A stretch of 64,000 bases of DNA from Daphnia carinata (taxonomy: Eukaryota; Arthropoda; Branchiopoda; Diplostraca; Daphniidae): positions 1,984,001 to 2,048,000 of the forward strand of contig NC_081339.1 in the NCBI RefSeq assembly GCF_022539665.2, in the 5' to 3' direction. Below, one piece after another: positions 1 through 12,408 of the stretch (position 1 is the first letter of the stretch; the number at the start of each line of letters is the position of its first letter). The notes below the pieces were generated by a model. The model was not told where the DNA came from, made no database searches, and saw nothing but the letters and a program-made list of their open reading frames with translations. The position numbers and the translations under genes are program-made.

Positions 1-1508
1 CGTAAAAAATTCACACTATGAAAATACACATATAACTTTATACTTTAGAGGAAGTCCATGATCTATGCAGCGATCAAACTAGCATTTCGCAGAATTTCGT
101 CATTCCGAAATAACATAATCCCTTGTCTAATAAAATTGTGGAAATCAACAACAATGGGATCTGGCCAGTAAATTTGTCAGGTTAGTAAACACCGTCTGTT
201 GGCCATTCGTTATCGCCTTCTATCGGCCGGAACTGAAATGTTTTTTATGTTGAATGATTGGAATAGTTCTTATTGATCATGTCAGGGGCGTGAAATGCAT
301 CGCCTATGTAGGTCATATTTGTGGTAGTATATTTAAAGCGTAGAAATAGCATTCTTCATCAATCATAGAAAAACTAACTTAAGTCTAAAAAGGATTAATT
401 TTGCTAGTAGTTCTACCAGCAGATGGCGTCTCTAGCCACGTCTAATTCAACATATGAAACATTACGCAAAGAAAAATTAATGTAGGAAAGTGATGTTGGT
501 TAGGCATGTTTTGTCTGCTTCTGCAGTACCAGTAAAAGAAAAACAACGCAATGTTGTTAACGTCATAAAGTTTGGCTTAGTTGTCATTTACGAATACCGA
601 CAATCGTAAAGATATAAAACGCGAAGCGAACTAGTTGTATGTTTGAAAGGCATATTTACGAAATTAATAACTCTTAGCCATTCTTAATAAAGGGTCTGCG
701 ATCTGCTTTGGAAAGTTTCTGTTAAATTATCACTTGTACGTTGCTTTGATTTGTTCACATTGTTATTGATGGATCTGCTGCAATTGCAAAATTCCAATAA
801 AAAGCTAGCGCCTTATGACGTGCTTATCAGCTGCAAATTTAAAGCGGTATTCTGTCTGACCTATATTTATCGGAACAGCGACGCAATTCACTGTCGCCAT
901 TGAACCATTCGGCTTATGGAAGCAATAATATTGTGATGGGGGCAATACAAAACCCACTTCTGCTGAATAATCCCTTATTTGAGATAATTAGCAAGAATTC
1001 AACTAGCCGTTTCACAGTTTAACTTATTAGCTGTTGGAAAAAGAACGTTATGCCCTAGCTATTAAACTTAATTTAGCAATTTTAAATTCGTATTTACGCT
1101 AGCTTAGTAGACAATGCAAAGAAAGTGATCATTTTTGAGACTGCAATTTAGGAAATTTTAATAAATAGGTTATAACAAACACACAACAAAGGTTTAACGA
1201 CACTGTGCCATATAAAGTATTGGTTGACGTTTGCTCCAAAATGCAGTCCAACAAGAATGATTTTGTGTATAGCAACGACTGAATGTGAAGCATGGATTTT
1301 ATAATTTTCCACACACTCTACGTTAATGGTTCCCGTCTTTCTGCATTGAGTTTGATTTCCGGAAAAAATTGGAGCTAATTTATCTTGTTGTTACGAAGTC
1401 GAAGAGTATTGAAGCATATTATTTTCATCAGATGTTGAGGATAACCAATGTGTAACGCGCTCTTACAGCGAATTATGGACTATTGGGTTGAAAATGTTAA
1501 CCTAAAGT
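1..1508. other. Intergenic, AT-rich, no supported gene
   Basis: I see no exon here with convincing splice sites or family resemblance. Short open frames occur on both strands but look like chance. The one item of note is a CTCF-like motif near 416-430, listed separately. Confidence 0.5.
416..430 (+). promoter_or_regulatory. CTCF-like motif
   Basis: The 15 bases CCAGCAGATGGCGTC match the animal CTCF core consensus CCASYAGRKGGCR at every position. CTCF is conserved in arthropods and marks insulator or domain boundaries. Sequence match only; occupancy is unknown. Confidence 0.35.
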
Positions 1509-2450
1509 TTAAGGTAAAAATTCAGTTTCATTATTACAAACATTGGTAGATCGTTTCAGTACCTCCGAGCAGGCTGCATATAAATCAGCACAATCCTCAC
1601 TCCGTCTGCCGTTATCGGCCGCTTCAAAATACTTGGCTAAAAAGTCAGCAGATTCTGCTTCTAGTGCATTCAGTGGCTTGTCATCCAATTTTCTGCAATT
1701 AAAAATTTACATTTTTGTACTCCTTTTAAACAGTTAGCTTTGCAACAAAACTATAGGCTTCTTCACAAACGACGAATCGAAAGAGTTACGTCTTTCAATT
1801 CTAAAAAACTTAAAATCGTATTGTAATACATGTAAAGATTATAACGTCTAAAAAACGGTAGACCCTGTAATGTCGTACCCAAAAATATAAACGATACGTC
1901 GAACGAATGGGCCGATGGTTTCTGAAGCGCTGCGTCGTTGATGAGCTTCGCAAACAGCACGCTTCTGGCAGTCAAAGTTATTAATTTCCATTTTGCGAAA
2001 AGTTTCGTCCAGCATAACCAGTAGATCCATGAATGTGTGCGCTGCTTCATCGTTTTCTATTGACAATAGATTAGATTATTTTCTTTGATCGTATTTCCGT
2101 GCTGAACGCAATACAACTGAAAGCGAAACAGGGGAAATGCATGTCAACAGAACAACTAAGAAATCGTCGCTAACGTGCATATTGAATTCTATTGGGGCAA
2201 ACTGCGTACCAGTTGAACGTGTTTTCCGATAACTATTGCTGCCGTAGCTGTTATAAGCCTTCTCGGTTTTCGCCACTGATGCAATGGAGATCCATAACAG
2301 GGATCCTAAAAGAATTAACCCTACTATAGCGCCTACCGATGCAATAAGCGTAGTGGAGTTGTAGATGTAAAGAAAGCGGCCAGTTTCAGCCAATGCTCCA
2401 ATAGCATCACCGCGAGCAAACGAGTCTACGATTTCAATAACTTGTTCCAT
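1509..2450 (-). CDS. DM4/DM12-like membrane protein, 3 exons
   Basis: Rebuilt from exons 2450-2210, 2056-1879 and 1692-1509 on the minus strand. Phases agree (phase 1, then phase 2), all introns are GT-AG, and the total is 603 nt, giving about 200 aa with a TAA stop. The start is the ATG at 2450. A transmembrane segment lies near residues 38-62. Exon 2 carries the Cys pair DCQKRAVCEAH and exon 3 a second pair, DCADLYAAC. This two-pair Cys pattern in a small membrane protein resembles the arthropod DM4/DM12 family, whose function is unknown; the assignment is by resemblance. The plus-strand gene at 7079-9699 is a paralogue with a matching phase-2 last intron. A TATA-rich stretch near 2770 could be its promoter. 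No signal-peptide exon was found, unlike the paralogue. Confidence 0.6.
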
Positions 2451-2529
2451 GGTGTTATGAGTGCGCGACAGAAATGTCAAGGAGGGGATTTTTAAATCAA
2501 GGTGTCTTTTTGTACTATTCACTGGGAAT

Positions 2530-5094
2530 TCTGTAAGGTAGACGACGTCTGGCCAGGAACTAATTTATTCTTATATCTTGCTTTGTTTTATATGTATTTC
2601 GAAAGACAGACTGCCGTGCACGTTGCGAAGTGAGAAAGATCCAACAAAGCGGAAATCAGATGCACATAATTCGGTGGCTTCGTTTGCGATGTACAACTCT
2701 GACTCCGCCCCTTGTTAGTACAATGACTTGCTCATAACATTGTGTACTTCTTCTCAACATTCGAGTTTTATAGTTTATACCCCGGTAAGCCACTGTCTAT
2801 CCATATGTACGACAATATCCATTTAAGTGATTAGCCCACTGCCAATGACATTCTACTTGCCATTCGGCCTCAATTGTTTTCGTGTGCTGGCAATACCAAT
2901 GAAAAAATCCCTTTATTTCACATCGTTCTGATCAAGTGTACGCTCACCAATAGGTATAATGTTTCGTGATAAAATAAAATTCAGCGTGTACGGTACAAAC
3001 TCTTACAATTGTGAACGGGCATTCAGTTTATGCCGGTGCAAGCAAATAAAAAATAATTCTTCGTCGTATGTAACATGCCAACGCCCAGTGATTTCCACCT
3101 TTTTCCTTAAATTTCGGTACCACTTGCGACAGAAGGTAATAAACACAAGACTTGCTGCATACTTGAACTTGATAGATAAGCTAGGAGGAAAACAAATATA
3201 AGGATGAAAAAAGAAATTGGTTGAGCTCCAGTGATCGGGAATGCACGCCATATCCCTGTCCAGAGTCATTTTGTCATCATCAGGATACGGTTTCTCAAAA
3301 TCAGCTATGTGGTCCATCATTTTGTCATGAGGGAAAAAGTAAGAGCTATAGATTGTATTTTTCCGTATATTCTTCTTCCGTCTTGTCTCTCTTTTGGTGT
3401 TTCCGCAATATAAAGTCATTGTTTCGTGTATATCGCACCACAATAGTAGGGTAAAAACTTGAAATAATATCCCTGTCATAATGTTTTTCGAAATAAAGGA
3501 TGAATTTAATCTTGAAATTTCATCTTGGAAGTAATGGGGACCGGCGAATAGGGGAAGATCTAAAACAACAGCTCGTACTATAGGATAGGTTGCATGTTTT
3601 GTTATTAGGGTTGAAATGCTAAAATATCTTGATAGCCGTCGCTAGTAGGGGGATATAATAAAGAACGAGTGTATAGCAAAATTGATACTGTAAAATATGT
3701 AGAACCGCCCCTTAAGCATAAGCTACCGGGAAATGAAAACAATTTCAGATTTCCTATGACAATATGCGAGTACTTGTCTCTCTCTTTAGAAGTCACTTTA
3801 TCGTGCCTGTACCGAATGCATAGTTCATTCAGTTAAGAATGGCAAGCAGCTATATTGTTACGTGAGACTGCAAGAAAACTAGCATTCGCAAATCAGGGAT
3901 TCCCAATTCTTGCTTAAAACTTGAGCTTCTAAAACCAAGCAAGGTGGAAGGACTGTTTTGCGTTTGCATCTCGTAGACTGCTAACAAAATCTAGCCATCA
4001 AAGTAATTGCTTTTCACCGTTATGCCATATGTCGCATGTTTGTTTCATTATTATTCATGCCCACGCGGACAAATGTCGAAATGAATGGCAGCACAAATTT
4101 TTTTTCCCTCTTCTACCGCAAGGAAGATTGGTTAAAAAGAGCAGGACATGGTAACTGAATAATTCGTTGGGATGATTTATTATTATTATTATTATTTATT
4201 TATGTACAGTATTTTTCCCATTTTTTTTTTGTCAGTCATTTGAAACCTTATTAGCAATGTAGGAAAAATTCTTAAGAGTTTTTAGGGTACATGTTTCGGC
4301 TTGTGATCATCCAGAAGAATTATACCAGAAACACAAATAAAACTTCATCTTACGGCAAATGAAAAATGGAAAACATTTTGCCATTGATTAGGCACAACAG
4401 AGGGCGTCGTCACAAATGAGCAGCTCCGCAAAACTATATTTCTTTGTGGCCTAGGTTTCCACCAAATGTAGTTTTATTTTGTTTATTATGGCTGAAAATG
4501 TCTTAGGCTACTTATTTTTGAGACTTTGCCATATACGAGTATTTTAATGTTGGGAAATGTATCCACTCCCTGCTTTTCAATATGTACTATATCTTATGAT
4601 GCTGCTCCTCTCTAAAAGCTAACACTAGATTATTTAGTGATGCCTACCCGTGAAATTTAAGACAGCAGTATTAAGGTGTTGAAAACAAGTGATTAATCGC
4701 TAAAACCTGGCCTCATTTGACGATGCTTGCAAACAATTCAAATTCTTCTCCAGATTCGCGTTTTTTATTGTCTCGCTGATTCATGACTTCTTGGAAATAT
4801 TTGATTTCCTCATGCACATTACAAATGAGAAATTGAAATTTCACTGCAACTACATTCCAGTTTTGTAATAGTGAATCGAGTCACTTGCACGTTTTGATAT
4901 GCAATAAATAAATAAATAAAATTTCCTTCCATCATTTATATCACTAGAAATATTTCGAAATCATCAGTATGGTAGACTTGATTTGACAAAAACAAATTGT
5001 TAGGCATTATTTTATTTGGATGGTACAGTTCAACGGTAAAGCATCCCATTCACAAAATCGGCGTCAAAACAGTTTTAATCAATGTTTTCAATTG
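2530..5094. other. Mostly intergenic; one possible secreted-protein ORF
   Basis: Apart from the 3003-3479 frame listed separately, nothing here is supported. There is a short (TTA)n/(TTTA)n microsatellite near 4168-4203 and an (AAAT)n tract near 4903-4920. Sequence is AT-rich with many short frames on both strands. Confidence 0.4.
3003..3479 (-). CDS. Hypothetical small secreted protein (uncertain)
   Basis: A 158-codon frame starts at ATG 3479. The first ~20 residues (MTGILFQVFTLLLWCDIHE) look like a signal peptide and are followed by a basic patch and an acidic stretch (PYPDDDKMTLDRD). No family is recognised. It lies upstream of, and in the same direction as, the DM4/DM12-like gene at 1509-2450, so it could be a 5' exon of that gene, but I could not find a phase-compatible donor. 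The antisense strand is also open over part of it. It may be chance. Confidence 0.25.
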   Translation of the reverse strand: MTGILFQVFTLLLWCDIHETMTLYCGNTKRETRRKKNIRKNTIYSSYFFPHDKMMDHIADFEKPYPDDDKMTLDRDMACIPDHWSSTNFFFHPYICFPPSLSIKFKYAASLVFITFCRKWYRNLRKKVEITGRWHVTYDEELFFICLHRHKLNARSQL

Positions 5095-5127
5095 TATAAA
5101 TAGCAGCTGATGGGAGACCATCAACTC
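5095..5127 (+). promoter_or_regulatory. TATA box and initiator
   Basis: TATAAATAGC at 5095-5104 is followed about 25 bp downstream by an initiator-like CATCAACTC at 5119-5127, a typical arthropod core-promoter arrangement. It sits just before the ATG at 5135. Confidence 0.45.
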
Positions 5128-5134
5128 TCACCAG

Positions 5135-5353
5135 ATGCCCTCCATTTTTTACGTTCTATCCCTCAGAAATAAAACCATTGTTTCTCTTTGTATCCCAAAT
5201 TTTTTCGGTTTGTCCAACCCAAAACAATTGACGGTTGGAACATTTGTGCAAGACGGTACTAAAAAAAAATATCTACAGTGTATGGTAATATGCGTGAAAA
5301 CGTCACATCCCGTTAGAAGCTCGGGACGCATGTGCACCGCAAATCTAGACTGA
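5135..5353 (+). CDS. Hypothetical 72-aa ORF behind a TATA promoter
   Basis: The frame begins at the ATG 8 bp after the initiator-like sequence and ends at a TGA at 5351-5353. It encodes four cysteines but no recognised domain or clear signal peptide. The main support is the well-placed promoter. It may be the first exon or a decayed remnant of a longer gene; the opposite strand is also open. Confidence 0.3.
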   Translation: MPSIFYVLSLRNKTIVSLCIPNFFGLSNPKQLTVGTFVQDGTKKKYLQCMVICVKTSHPVRSSGRMCTANLD

Positions 5354-7078
5354 ATACGTGTTTAGCTCCGGTAGACTTCGGCGATTTTTTTAGTTTGTCC
5401 GCCCTTCGAAGATTTCCGTGGGTTAGCTGATATAGGCTTTACGAACAGGCCTGTTGCCATTCGGGGCATAACAACGAGCTCTTCCCTAACAGCTGTGGGT
5501 TGCACATAGACGGAGAACAGTTACCCACCGCAGAGTTACGTTCGTTAGCAAAGACTTACGCTGTTTATGCTATGCTGACAAGATTTTTATTACGTACAGC
5601 ATAGTAGACTGAAAAAACACAGATGGCCAACGGGTTTCATGGTTCCATTCGACGGTTGCACAAACTACTTAATTTTTACTTCCGTGCAAGAATTTCGTCA
5701 ACCCATCAACTTGTTTGAAGGTTACGGAAAACGGAAAAATGACAACTGTAATAAGCCTAATTTTACACGACGTGCTCCCCTCAGTCTCTTTCGAATGAAT
5801 GCTTCAAGTTCCGATTTATACTTCTCTTTCGATACCTATGACGACAGCCGCAAATTTTCTTTATTTGATTTGAACTTATGGTAAAGTGTTAAGCGATTAA
5901 CCAAATCAAACTGTTATGTCTCACGTTGACCTCTCACATTGTATTCCCCAACTCATATTTGAAATTGGCTAGGATATATCTACCACGATTTAGTATGTTA
6001 AATTGTATAGGTATGAAAGGTATTTAAAATGTTTAAAATTAAATGGTTCTGAGATAGTACTACGTGGTAAGCGAAATGTTTCACATTGGAGTCTGCAATT
6101 TTAGAAGAATTCAGCTTGACGAAATTTTATGCCGATTGTATCCAAATAAATAGTGGTAGTGCCATTATTTATTGTTGGCAGCAATAAAAAGTCAGCTGTG
6201 AGTTCGAATTTTTCCTTGATTAGTACGTTCGTGATTGGCCGGATGTGTGAATAACAAATACACGCAGCATACCTCCACCATAGGGAAGCGCCAACATGCT
6301 GCTGTAACGAATACAGTCATCAGCTGGGCTCGTTACATTCATCCTGCTTTAGATTACGGTATTTCCGAGTTGTTGGTGAAGGGTACATAGGCTACATGGA
6401 GAAACATAGATTCTCCAGTTCCCTCTGCATTGCGCTATTGTTAACACATCTTGTACTCCGCATCGGAAATTGTGCTAATCGATTCAAAGGGATTTTCATC
6501 GTTCGCTCTTACTTCATTTGAGGTAACGTATCATCTATTGTTCTACATTCCGTATAAATAAAACACTTAGCAACAGAAGCAAAGAATCATTTGAAAGTTT
6601 GCTGACGTTTTCAGTTCAGACAACTAAAAATGAAAAGCTAAATAAAGCTTTTGCGGACACAGCGTAGCTATTTACATGTTACGCTCGAATCCATTAACAT
6701 GTGTTGTGGGTAAAACAAAAAAACAGATTTCTAAGTTGTTGATCTCAGGTAATTTTCTGTCCACCTTAGCTTAGCTTTACGAAGGTGCTAGTTAACAAAA
6801 CTGACATAGCTATCATCCCACCCGTGCATTTGAAAGCATCGCAGAATCGTGCCCACCTCGTCTGTACTGAGAGATTTTACAAAACATCAGCGTAAACTAG
6901 TCTGAATCGCCTGTGATCGATACTAAATGCATTTGGTTGCATGCAGATGTTTGTTAATTTATTTTGAAGTGAATATATCCTAAAGCATTTTTTTCCCTTT
7001 ATACTTATGTAGGACGTATTTTTCGTTTGTTTTTTGGCATTACCACCCTTTCCTGCAAAACAGCTGAGTTAAAAAAAA
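5354..7078. other. Intergenic, no supported gene
   Basis: AT-rich sequence with short chance frames (for example 5639-5884 plus). No family resemblance or consistent splice structure was seen. Confidence 0.4.
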
Positions 7079-9699
7079 ATGGTTCATAGTATTTTGACCT
7101 TAAAAGCGCTATTTTCCATCATTGGAATGTCACTAGCCGTTGACGCATTATCTTTCGAGAACTTCATCGACCCGCTGTTAAGTATGTCAACTTCTTATTT
7201 TTGAATTATGTAACTAGTGATTAATTTTATAAGCAAGATTTGAATTAGTTATATATTAACTAGCCGTAGAAATAGGTAGCTATACTAGCGAGCCGATACA
7301 TGAGTCCATGATGGGTAGTTGCATCAGGTTATGAGTTTACGGGTCTGTACCGGTGCAAAAACTCACAGTTAGTCTAAGCTTTATCACGTTCCATTTAATA
7401 AAATTACTTGAAACTTATTACAAGCAAAAATCTGTTCTGAGCTTTGTTACTTAGAATGGTGGTATAGCAGTTTGCTTTTCGTGTGGTACAGCCTTTACTT
7501 GCTGTGCCACTCTTCAATTGTAGATGCAGACGCATTATCATGGAAAGCCAGGTCGCGTATTAATTAAGTTTATCAGACATTTTTTTTTTTCACTGATAGT
7601 ACCTGCAGACATGACTGTAACAAAAACTCAAGCATGACTCTAATGACGTGTAATCTATTAATTCATACCTCAACTATGTTCTACCAGCAAGCCTATGGTT
7701 AGGCGATTGATGAGACAAACGACATTTATCCTTCTACTCTGCAAAACTCTGTATATGGCAAACAGGAAATGGGGACGAATTGAAGCTGGAAGATCAGCTC
7801 TCTGAGCTAGGTCGGGTTCTTGATGTCGCAGTCCGTAATATCTTCAATCTAACAGTCGGAACATCGGCGATGCTGAGCCATACAAACGCCCTCTTTGTTA
7901 TTATCGTTCTTTCCGGTGTCATCTTCGCCATATTCTTTATCACCGCCATGGCAGCTTCCTCAATTTTTACAGGTTGCTAACCAATTTGGCTTTTGACGAT
8001 CCTGTTTCATACTGCTACCCTTAGATCTACTGGACAAACATGACTGACCGACTCTATTATCAAACTTTCATCGAAAACTGTAAATAGGTATTTGCACTGC
8101 TTTTGTGCGTGGGAAGACAATGTACATATGAAACTCATTTTTTTCAAAAATGTGCTCACGGAAATGCCAGCGGTAACGGTCAACCAACACCAACTTTCTT
8201 TGATCCCAATTGCCTACGTCCCGCAATTGTTCAATCTTTGATAGTATGGTATACAATATAATTGTGAATAGTTCTATTCTATCGCCACTAAATAGAATAT
8301 AGATGTATTAAGCTGTATGAGGTGGATTAAGCGTATTTCAGCTTAGATTAACGTCCCGTGTATATAGCTTTAAACGATGCGGTGAATATGCTTGCGGTTA
8401 TTTAAATAAATTTCCGCTGGGTCTTTAAGGTATGAACGACGAAAGTGAAAACCTTGCACTTGGTCAAATCTTATCGAGTGAAACGGCTAACAGTGCGGCA
8501 CGCCTATTTCTATCGTACATCAACTCGACGGCCACCGTATCGGCTTCGTACGCACTTGTCATCATCCTAGGCCTTTCCTTGGCTTTGCTCGCTCTTCTTG
8601 GAATTGCCTATATGACAGCATCAGCAATCTTCACAGGTACTACGTCTAACAAAGATTTTTTAAACACTATATTGTAAATCCTATGACTTCGAGAACAAGG
8701 GACAAGCTCTTCCGTAATTTTTTTTGAATTTCTTCAAAACTCGCCAGTCAAAACTGGCTTTAAAAGTAATGTACCTAAAAAACGAACGCATGAATGTCCA
8801 TAGCAAATTGTTTAGCCACAAGGTAATGAATAATCTCGATGCAGCACTATTTTCTTCACCTTACGTGTTATACTCTCTTAAGAATGAGACTCTTCCAACT
8901 TTTTCATTTTGAATGGCTTACAGGATATTTTCATTTAGGCTCTAAAGTTTGGTGTAGGTTTTTTTTTTTGCATATACCCGTTTAATGTAATCTCTAATCG
9001 AAGCTGATGGGCAATTTTGGTTGTGTGAATGATTTCATATTTGGCTTTTTTGGCACTGTACATAAAGCAGATGGAAATAGTGCAATCGGTCAGTCAAATT
9101 AAAATCAATTTTTCTAAAAGAAACTAGATAAACTTTTCACCAAGAGTTCCTGCTCAAAGTGGATGAAGCATTAAAAACAAAAGTCATCCTAATGTTTTTA
9201 TTTTTCCTTTGGCTGTATGGATATTAATGTATAATGAATTTTACCGAGAAAGGTACCAGCGTCCAGTCTTATTATGGGAAGCGCTCTCTGCCAGATGACG
9301 AAGGAAATGAACTGAATTTTCAATGGGCTCGTATTATACAAATCCTTCATGAAATGGACGAGCATTTTCGTCGCCTAGGAGCTGAACAGGCTGAGGTTGA
9401 TTGTCGGAAACGCTTGGTATGCCGGTTATTTGAGAAACATAATGACAGTAAAGACGACAATCAGAGGCAGCTCGCAAATCTCACCACCGAGCTCAGGTAA
9501 TTATCAAGTCTTACTACAGAAGTGTAATTAAATTTTACATAAATGATACAGTAAAATCTATGGAAACAATGAATTGGATACTGGGCGATCGGATACACAG
9601 CCATTTTATGACAGTATGAAGGCTTATCACGAAGCCGCCAAACATGGAAGAAAATTCAAAAACTGCGCGACTCTCTATCCTCAATGCGAAAGATACTGA
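7079..9699 (+). CDS. DM4/DM12-like membrane protein with alternative exon 2
   Basis: Exons: 7079-7181 (signal peptide, MVHSILTLKALFSIIGMSLA), 7766-7972 or 8430-8636 (membrane segment), 9253-9496 and 9552-9699. All introns are GT-AG and the phases agree throughout. With either second exon the total is 702 nt, about 233 aa, ending in TGA at 9697-9699. Both versions of exon 2 are 207 nt, start and end in phase 1, and finish with a similar S-[SA]-IFTG, so they look mutually exclusive. Exon 3 has the Cys pair DCRKRLVC and exon 4 the pair NCATLYPQC, like the paralogue at 1509-2450 and resembling the arthropod DM4/DM12 family (function unknown). The final intron is only 55 bp. An alternative reading is two genes, the first truncated, but no second signal exon was found before 8430. 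Confidence 0.65.
7766..7972 (+). other. Alternative exon 2a (membrane segment)
   Basis: 207 nt between a CAG acceptor and a GT donor, phase 1 at both ends. It encodes an amphipathic stretch, an N-glycosylation site (NLT) and about 22 hydrophobic residues. No separate downstream DM-type exon was found between here and 8430. Confidence 0.6.
8430..8636 (+). other. Alternative exon 2b (membrane segment)
   Basis: 207 nt, the same length and phases as exon 2a and with the same layout: N-glycosylation site (NST), long hydrophobic helix, ASAIFTG end. It joins in frame to exon 3 at 9253. Confidence 0.65.
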
Positions 9700-10855
9700 A
9701 ACCACATGACGTAAACCAATTCCTAAAGATATTTTGGGGTTCAAATGACAAGTTATACAACATGTGTTTGTCAAATCATATTTCTTGCTCTTCCTCACGT
9801 TCACTTAACAAGAACGAAACTTTGGCACGCATCGGAAAATTCGTTAATATTTATTGGCATAAATTGGTTTCAGTTTTCATTTGGTTATGTTGTTCTGTTT
9901 GGATATCTTTCAGACGTCTGTTGTTACCCACTCCGCTAATGTATAATGTTTGATACACTTGTATTACACCGCATATAATTCTAAGATTATGGCATATAAG
10001 AAACATGATACCTTTCAGGCAGTGATGCTACTAGAGGAAGTAAAAAGGCATTGCGTTGAAAGAAAATAGACAACCTATACAAAAAAACATGGTTTTAACC
10101 GTGAAATGATAAAACAGATCGGAGTACGATCCTTAGCGGAAAGAGTGGTAGATGATTCCTTGCTTTTTTTCTGAACCTGAGACTCCGCTCGGGTGGTGTA
10201 GCTGACTGAATATAGCTGTCGGTTGGAAGAACAGGAATTTTAAAATACAATTATCTCTAATTCCCAAAACTTAGAAAATCACAAACGAAATTCATTAACA
10301 TCCATTGATTGCTGTTGCCAAGGTTGCGTCCGTCAGATTGGCTGGTGACGGTGATGTCGGCGTATTTGTTATCCGACGACCCATTTCCAGGTGCGTGAAC
10401 AATTGACACGCAATTACCAACATTCACAATTTATCAAGATGGAAAACTCATCACTACCTAAAACTCATCGTTTCAATAAAAATTAGATCAGATTGTGTGC
10501 TGCAGCTTATCAATTTTTTTTAGCCAGTTTGAGAATTTCGGGGAATTTCTTCAATGCTGTTAAATAATTTTGCAAATTTAATAGTTAAAGAAACGTGGGA
10601 CCTGGGATATCGAGGATGCATCACGTTTACGTTTGTGGGGTAAGAATATTAGCTATGATGTCACCAACTGTAAGGTGCGCGTTTCGTTACCTCAGGGCTA
10701 ATGAACTAAGAGTGACCTCATATAAAATGAGAGGACAAAAAAGTTTCATTTCAATGTAGGAAGCTATTTGGGAACTTGAACCTGCATGACATTCAAGTGC
10801 ACTAATATAGATTGGATATTAGAAATGATCTTGTTCCAGTTAACTACAGCGACAT
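9700..10855. other. Intergenic; one exon-like block near 10322-10391
   Basis: No firm gene. A block around 10322-10391 is open on the plus strand, bounded by CAAG and a GTGCGT donor, and would encode a hydrophobic-rich segment starting VASVRLAGDG. It could be an orphan exon, but no partner exon was found. Confidence 0.2.
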
Positions 10856-10856
10856 A

Positions 10857-10921
10857 CTGCTGTATCTTAAAAATTAAGATACAGCAGCTTTTTCTTTTTT
10901 TAAAAAAATGAAAAAGCTGTA
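10857..10921. repeat. Two adjacent palindromes
   Basis: The first is a perfect inverted repeat with 14-bp arms (10857-10870 and 10874-10887) and a 3-nt loop. Directly after it, from about 10884 to 10921, comes a second near-perfect palindrome, AGCTTTTTC...GAAAAAGCT, with a T7/A7 centre. Such paired hairpins suggest a mobile-element end or a transcription stop; no coding gene lies alongside. Confidence 0.7.
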
Positions 10922-11104
10922 ACGGTATACCCTTCTTATTTTTTTCAAAATTTGCAAAAAAACGACAGCTTTTGGAATTGGTTGAAAATCACACCTTATT
11001 TTCTTTGTTGAATACAAATTTTAATGCAGTAATTTGTTTTATCGTCAGGTCAGTCGTTGATGAAAAATGTAAAGAATAATTTTGATGTTTTACACTAGCG
11101 CACT

Positions 11105-11310
11105 AAAAAAAGTCGGGCTTATTTCATTGGGTTTAAATTTTTGTTTACACGATTACTAAAGGCACACCAGCACCATCTAGTTTGACTGTTAGAAGCTCAA
11201 CTTAATTTTAAAAAAAGTCGGGCTTATTTTTTTGTCGGGCTTTAAATTTTATTTACACGACCACTACAGGCACAACAACATCTAATTTGAATAATAAAAC
11301 AAATTTTTTT
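11105..11310 (+). repeat. Imperfect direct repeat (~90 bp x2)
   Basis: Blocks at about 11105-11190 and 11214-11300 share AAAAAAAGTCGGGCTTATTT, then a TTTAAATTT stretch, a TTTACACGA motif, AGGCACA and CATCTA. This is a tandem duplication, possibly the relic of a small non-autonomous element, given the palindromes just upstream. Confidence 0.5.
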
Positions 11311-12405
11311 TTAAATAGGTAAGAATTTGTTTGTTTCTAAATTTTTCCATAGAATATAGAATAACATAGGTCAGTACTGAAATAAGGCAGACCACCTTTA
11401 AAGGGTCCCTATAGCAAACTGTACTGTTGTGCCACAAATCGTTTTATTTGTATAATTTAACTTTAAAAAAAATAAAAATTGTTCCGTTATTACAAGCTTC
11501 GCCCAGACTACACAGTTCACTGTTTATTTTGTGAATTTAGTCCACAGGTTAAAATTAATGAACGAATATGGGTGGAAAACTGGCAAAGCTTGCAGCAGTG
11601 AGGTTTGGCACTTAATTTCGTGTATTAAAGGGATGCTACTGACGTATTATCATTGGAGTGGTAGGAATAGGCGGTGTCGATCACTCCCTATAGAGGTGTC
11701 ACGTCCTGAAAAGTTCAGTCGTGAATGTGCCACATAAGTTGTGGACCATCTGCCATACGGTGGGCATTTGGGAAAACATGTTGCGAGCAGCAACCTCTAT
11801 AGTACATAAAGGTCCGCACAAACGAGGGACAAGGTAAGTATAGCAATTGAAAAAAAAAAGAAATGTGAAACTGAAGTAGGAAGAAAGTCGGTTTAGGGAG
11901 TTGCCACCCCCCGCTAAACAAGTAAATTTGACGTGAATACTGGTTGCAGTCCCGATTGCTTCGAAATTATCAACCTATGATAAGTAAAGTAGAAACGATT
12001 AGGACTGTGCGAAGGTTCACGTAAATGGTCAGGTGGGGCTTTCTTCTGCTAAGAATTGGGCAAGCAAACCGAACTTGCCCAGTTTACTTCAGTTTTCTTT
12101 TCTCGTACTTTGCGTCCATCAGCAAATATATTTTATTATATTGTATGAGGAACTAACATCCGCCTCGGTCTACGGAGCAAAAGGGAGCGCGGGAATGGCC
12201 TCGGGGGCAGTTCCCGAAGGCACTCAACCGTGAATATTTTTAAGCTTATTCTAGTTTAAATATAGTAAATATTTTCCTCCAAAATTGTTCCTATACTGTC
12301 GTCGTTCACCCGCATAATGCAGTAAATCTCCTAATCGTTGCTCATTTTGAATAATCGTTTAAATATTTTCGTTTATATTGTATTGTTTATCGGGCATACT
12401 TCTTA
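11311..12405. other. Intergenic, no supported gene
   Basis: Several 60-70-codon frames occur on both strands (for example 11531-11737 plus and 11715-11921 minus) but none shows a domain, signal peptide or consistent splice structure. Confidence 0.4.
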
Positions 12406-12408
12406 ACA

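Noticed and set aside
1763-2050. 95-codon minus-strand frame
   Set aside because: Different-frame shadow over exon 2 of the DM4/DM12-like gene.
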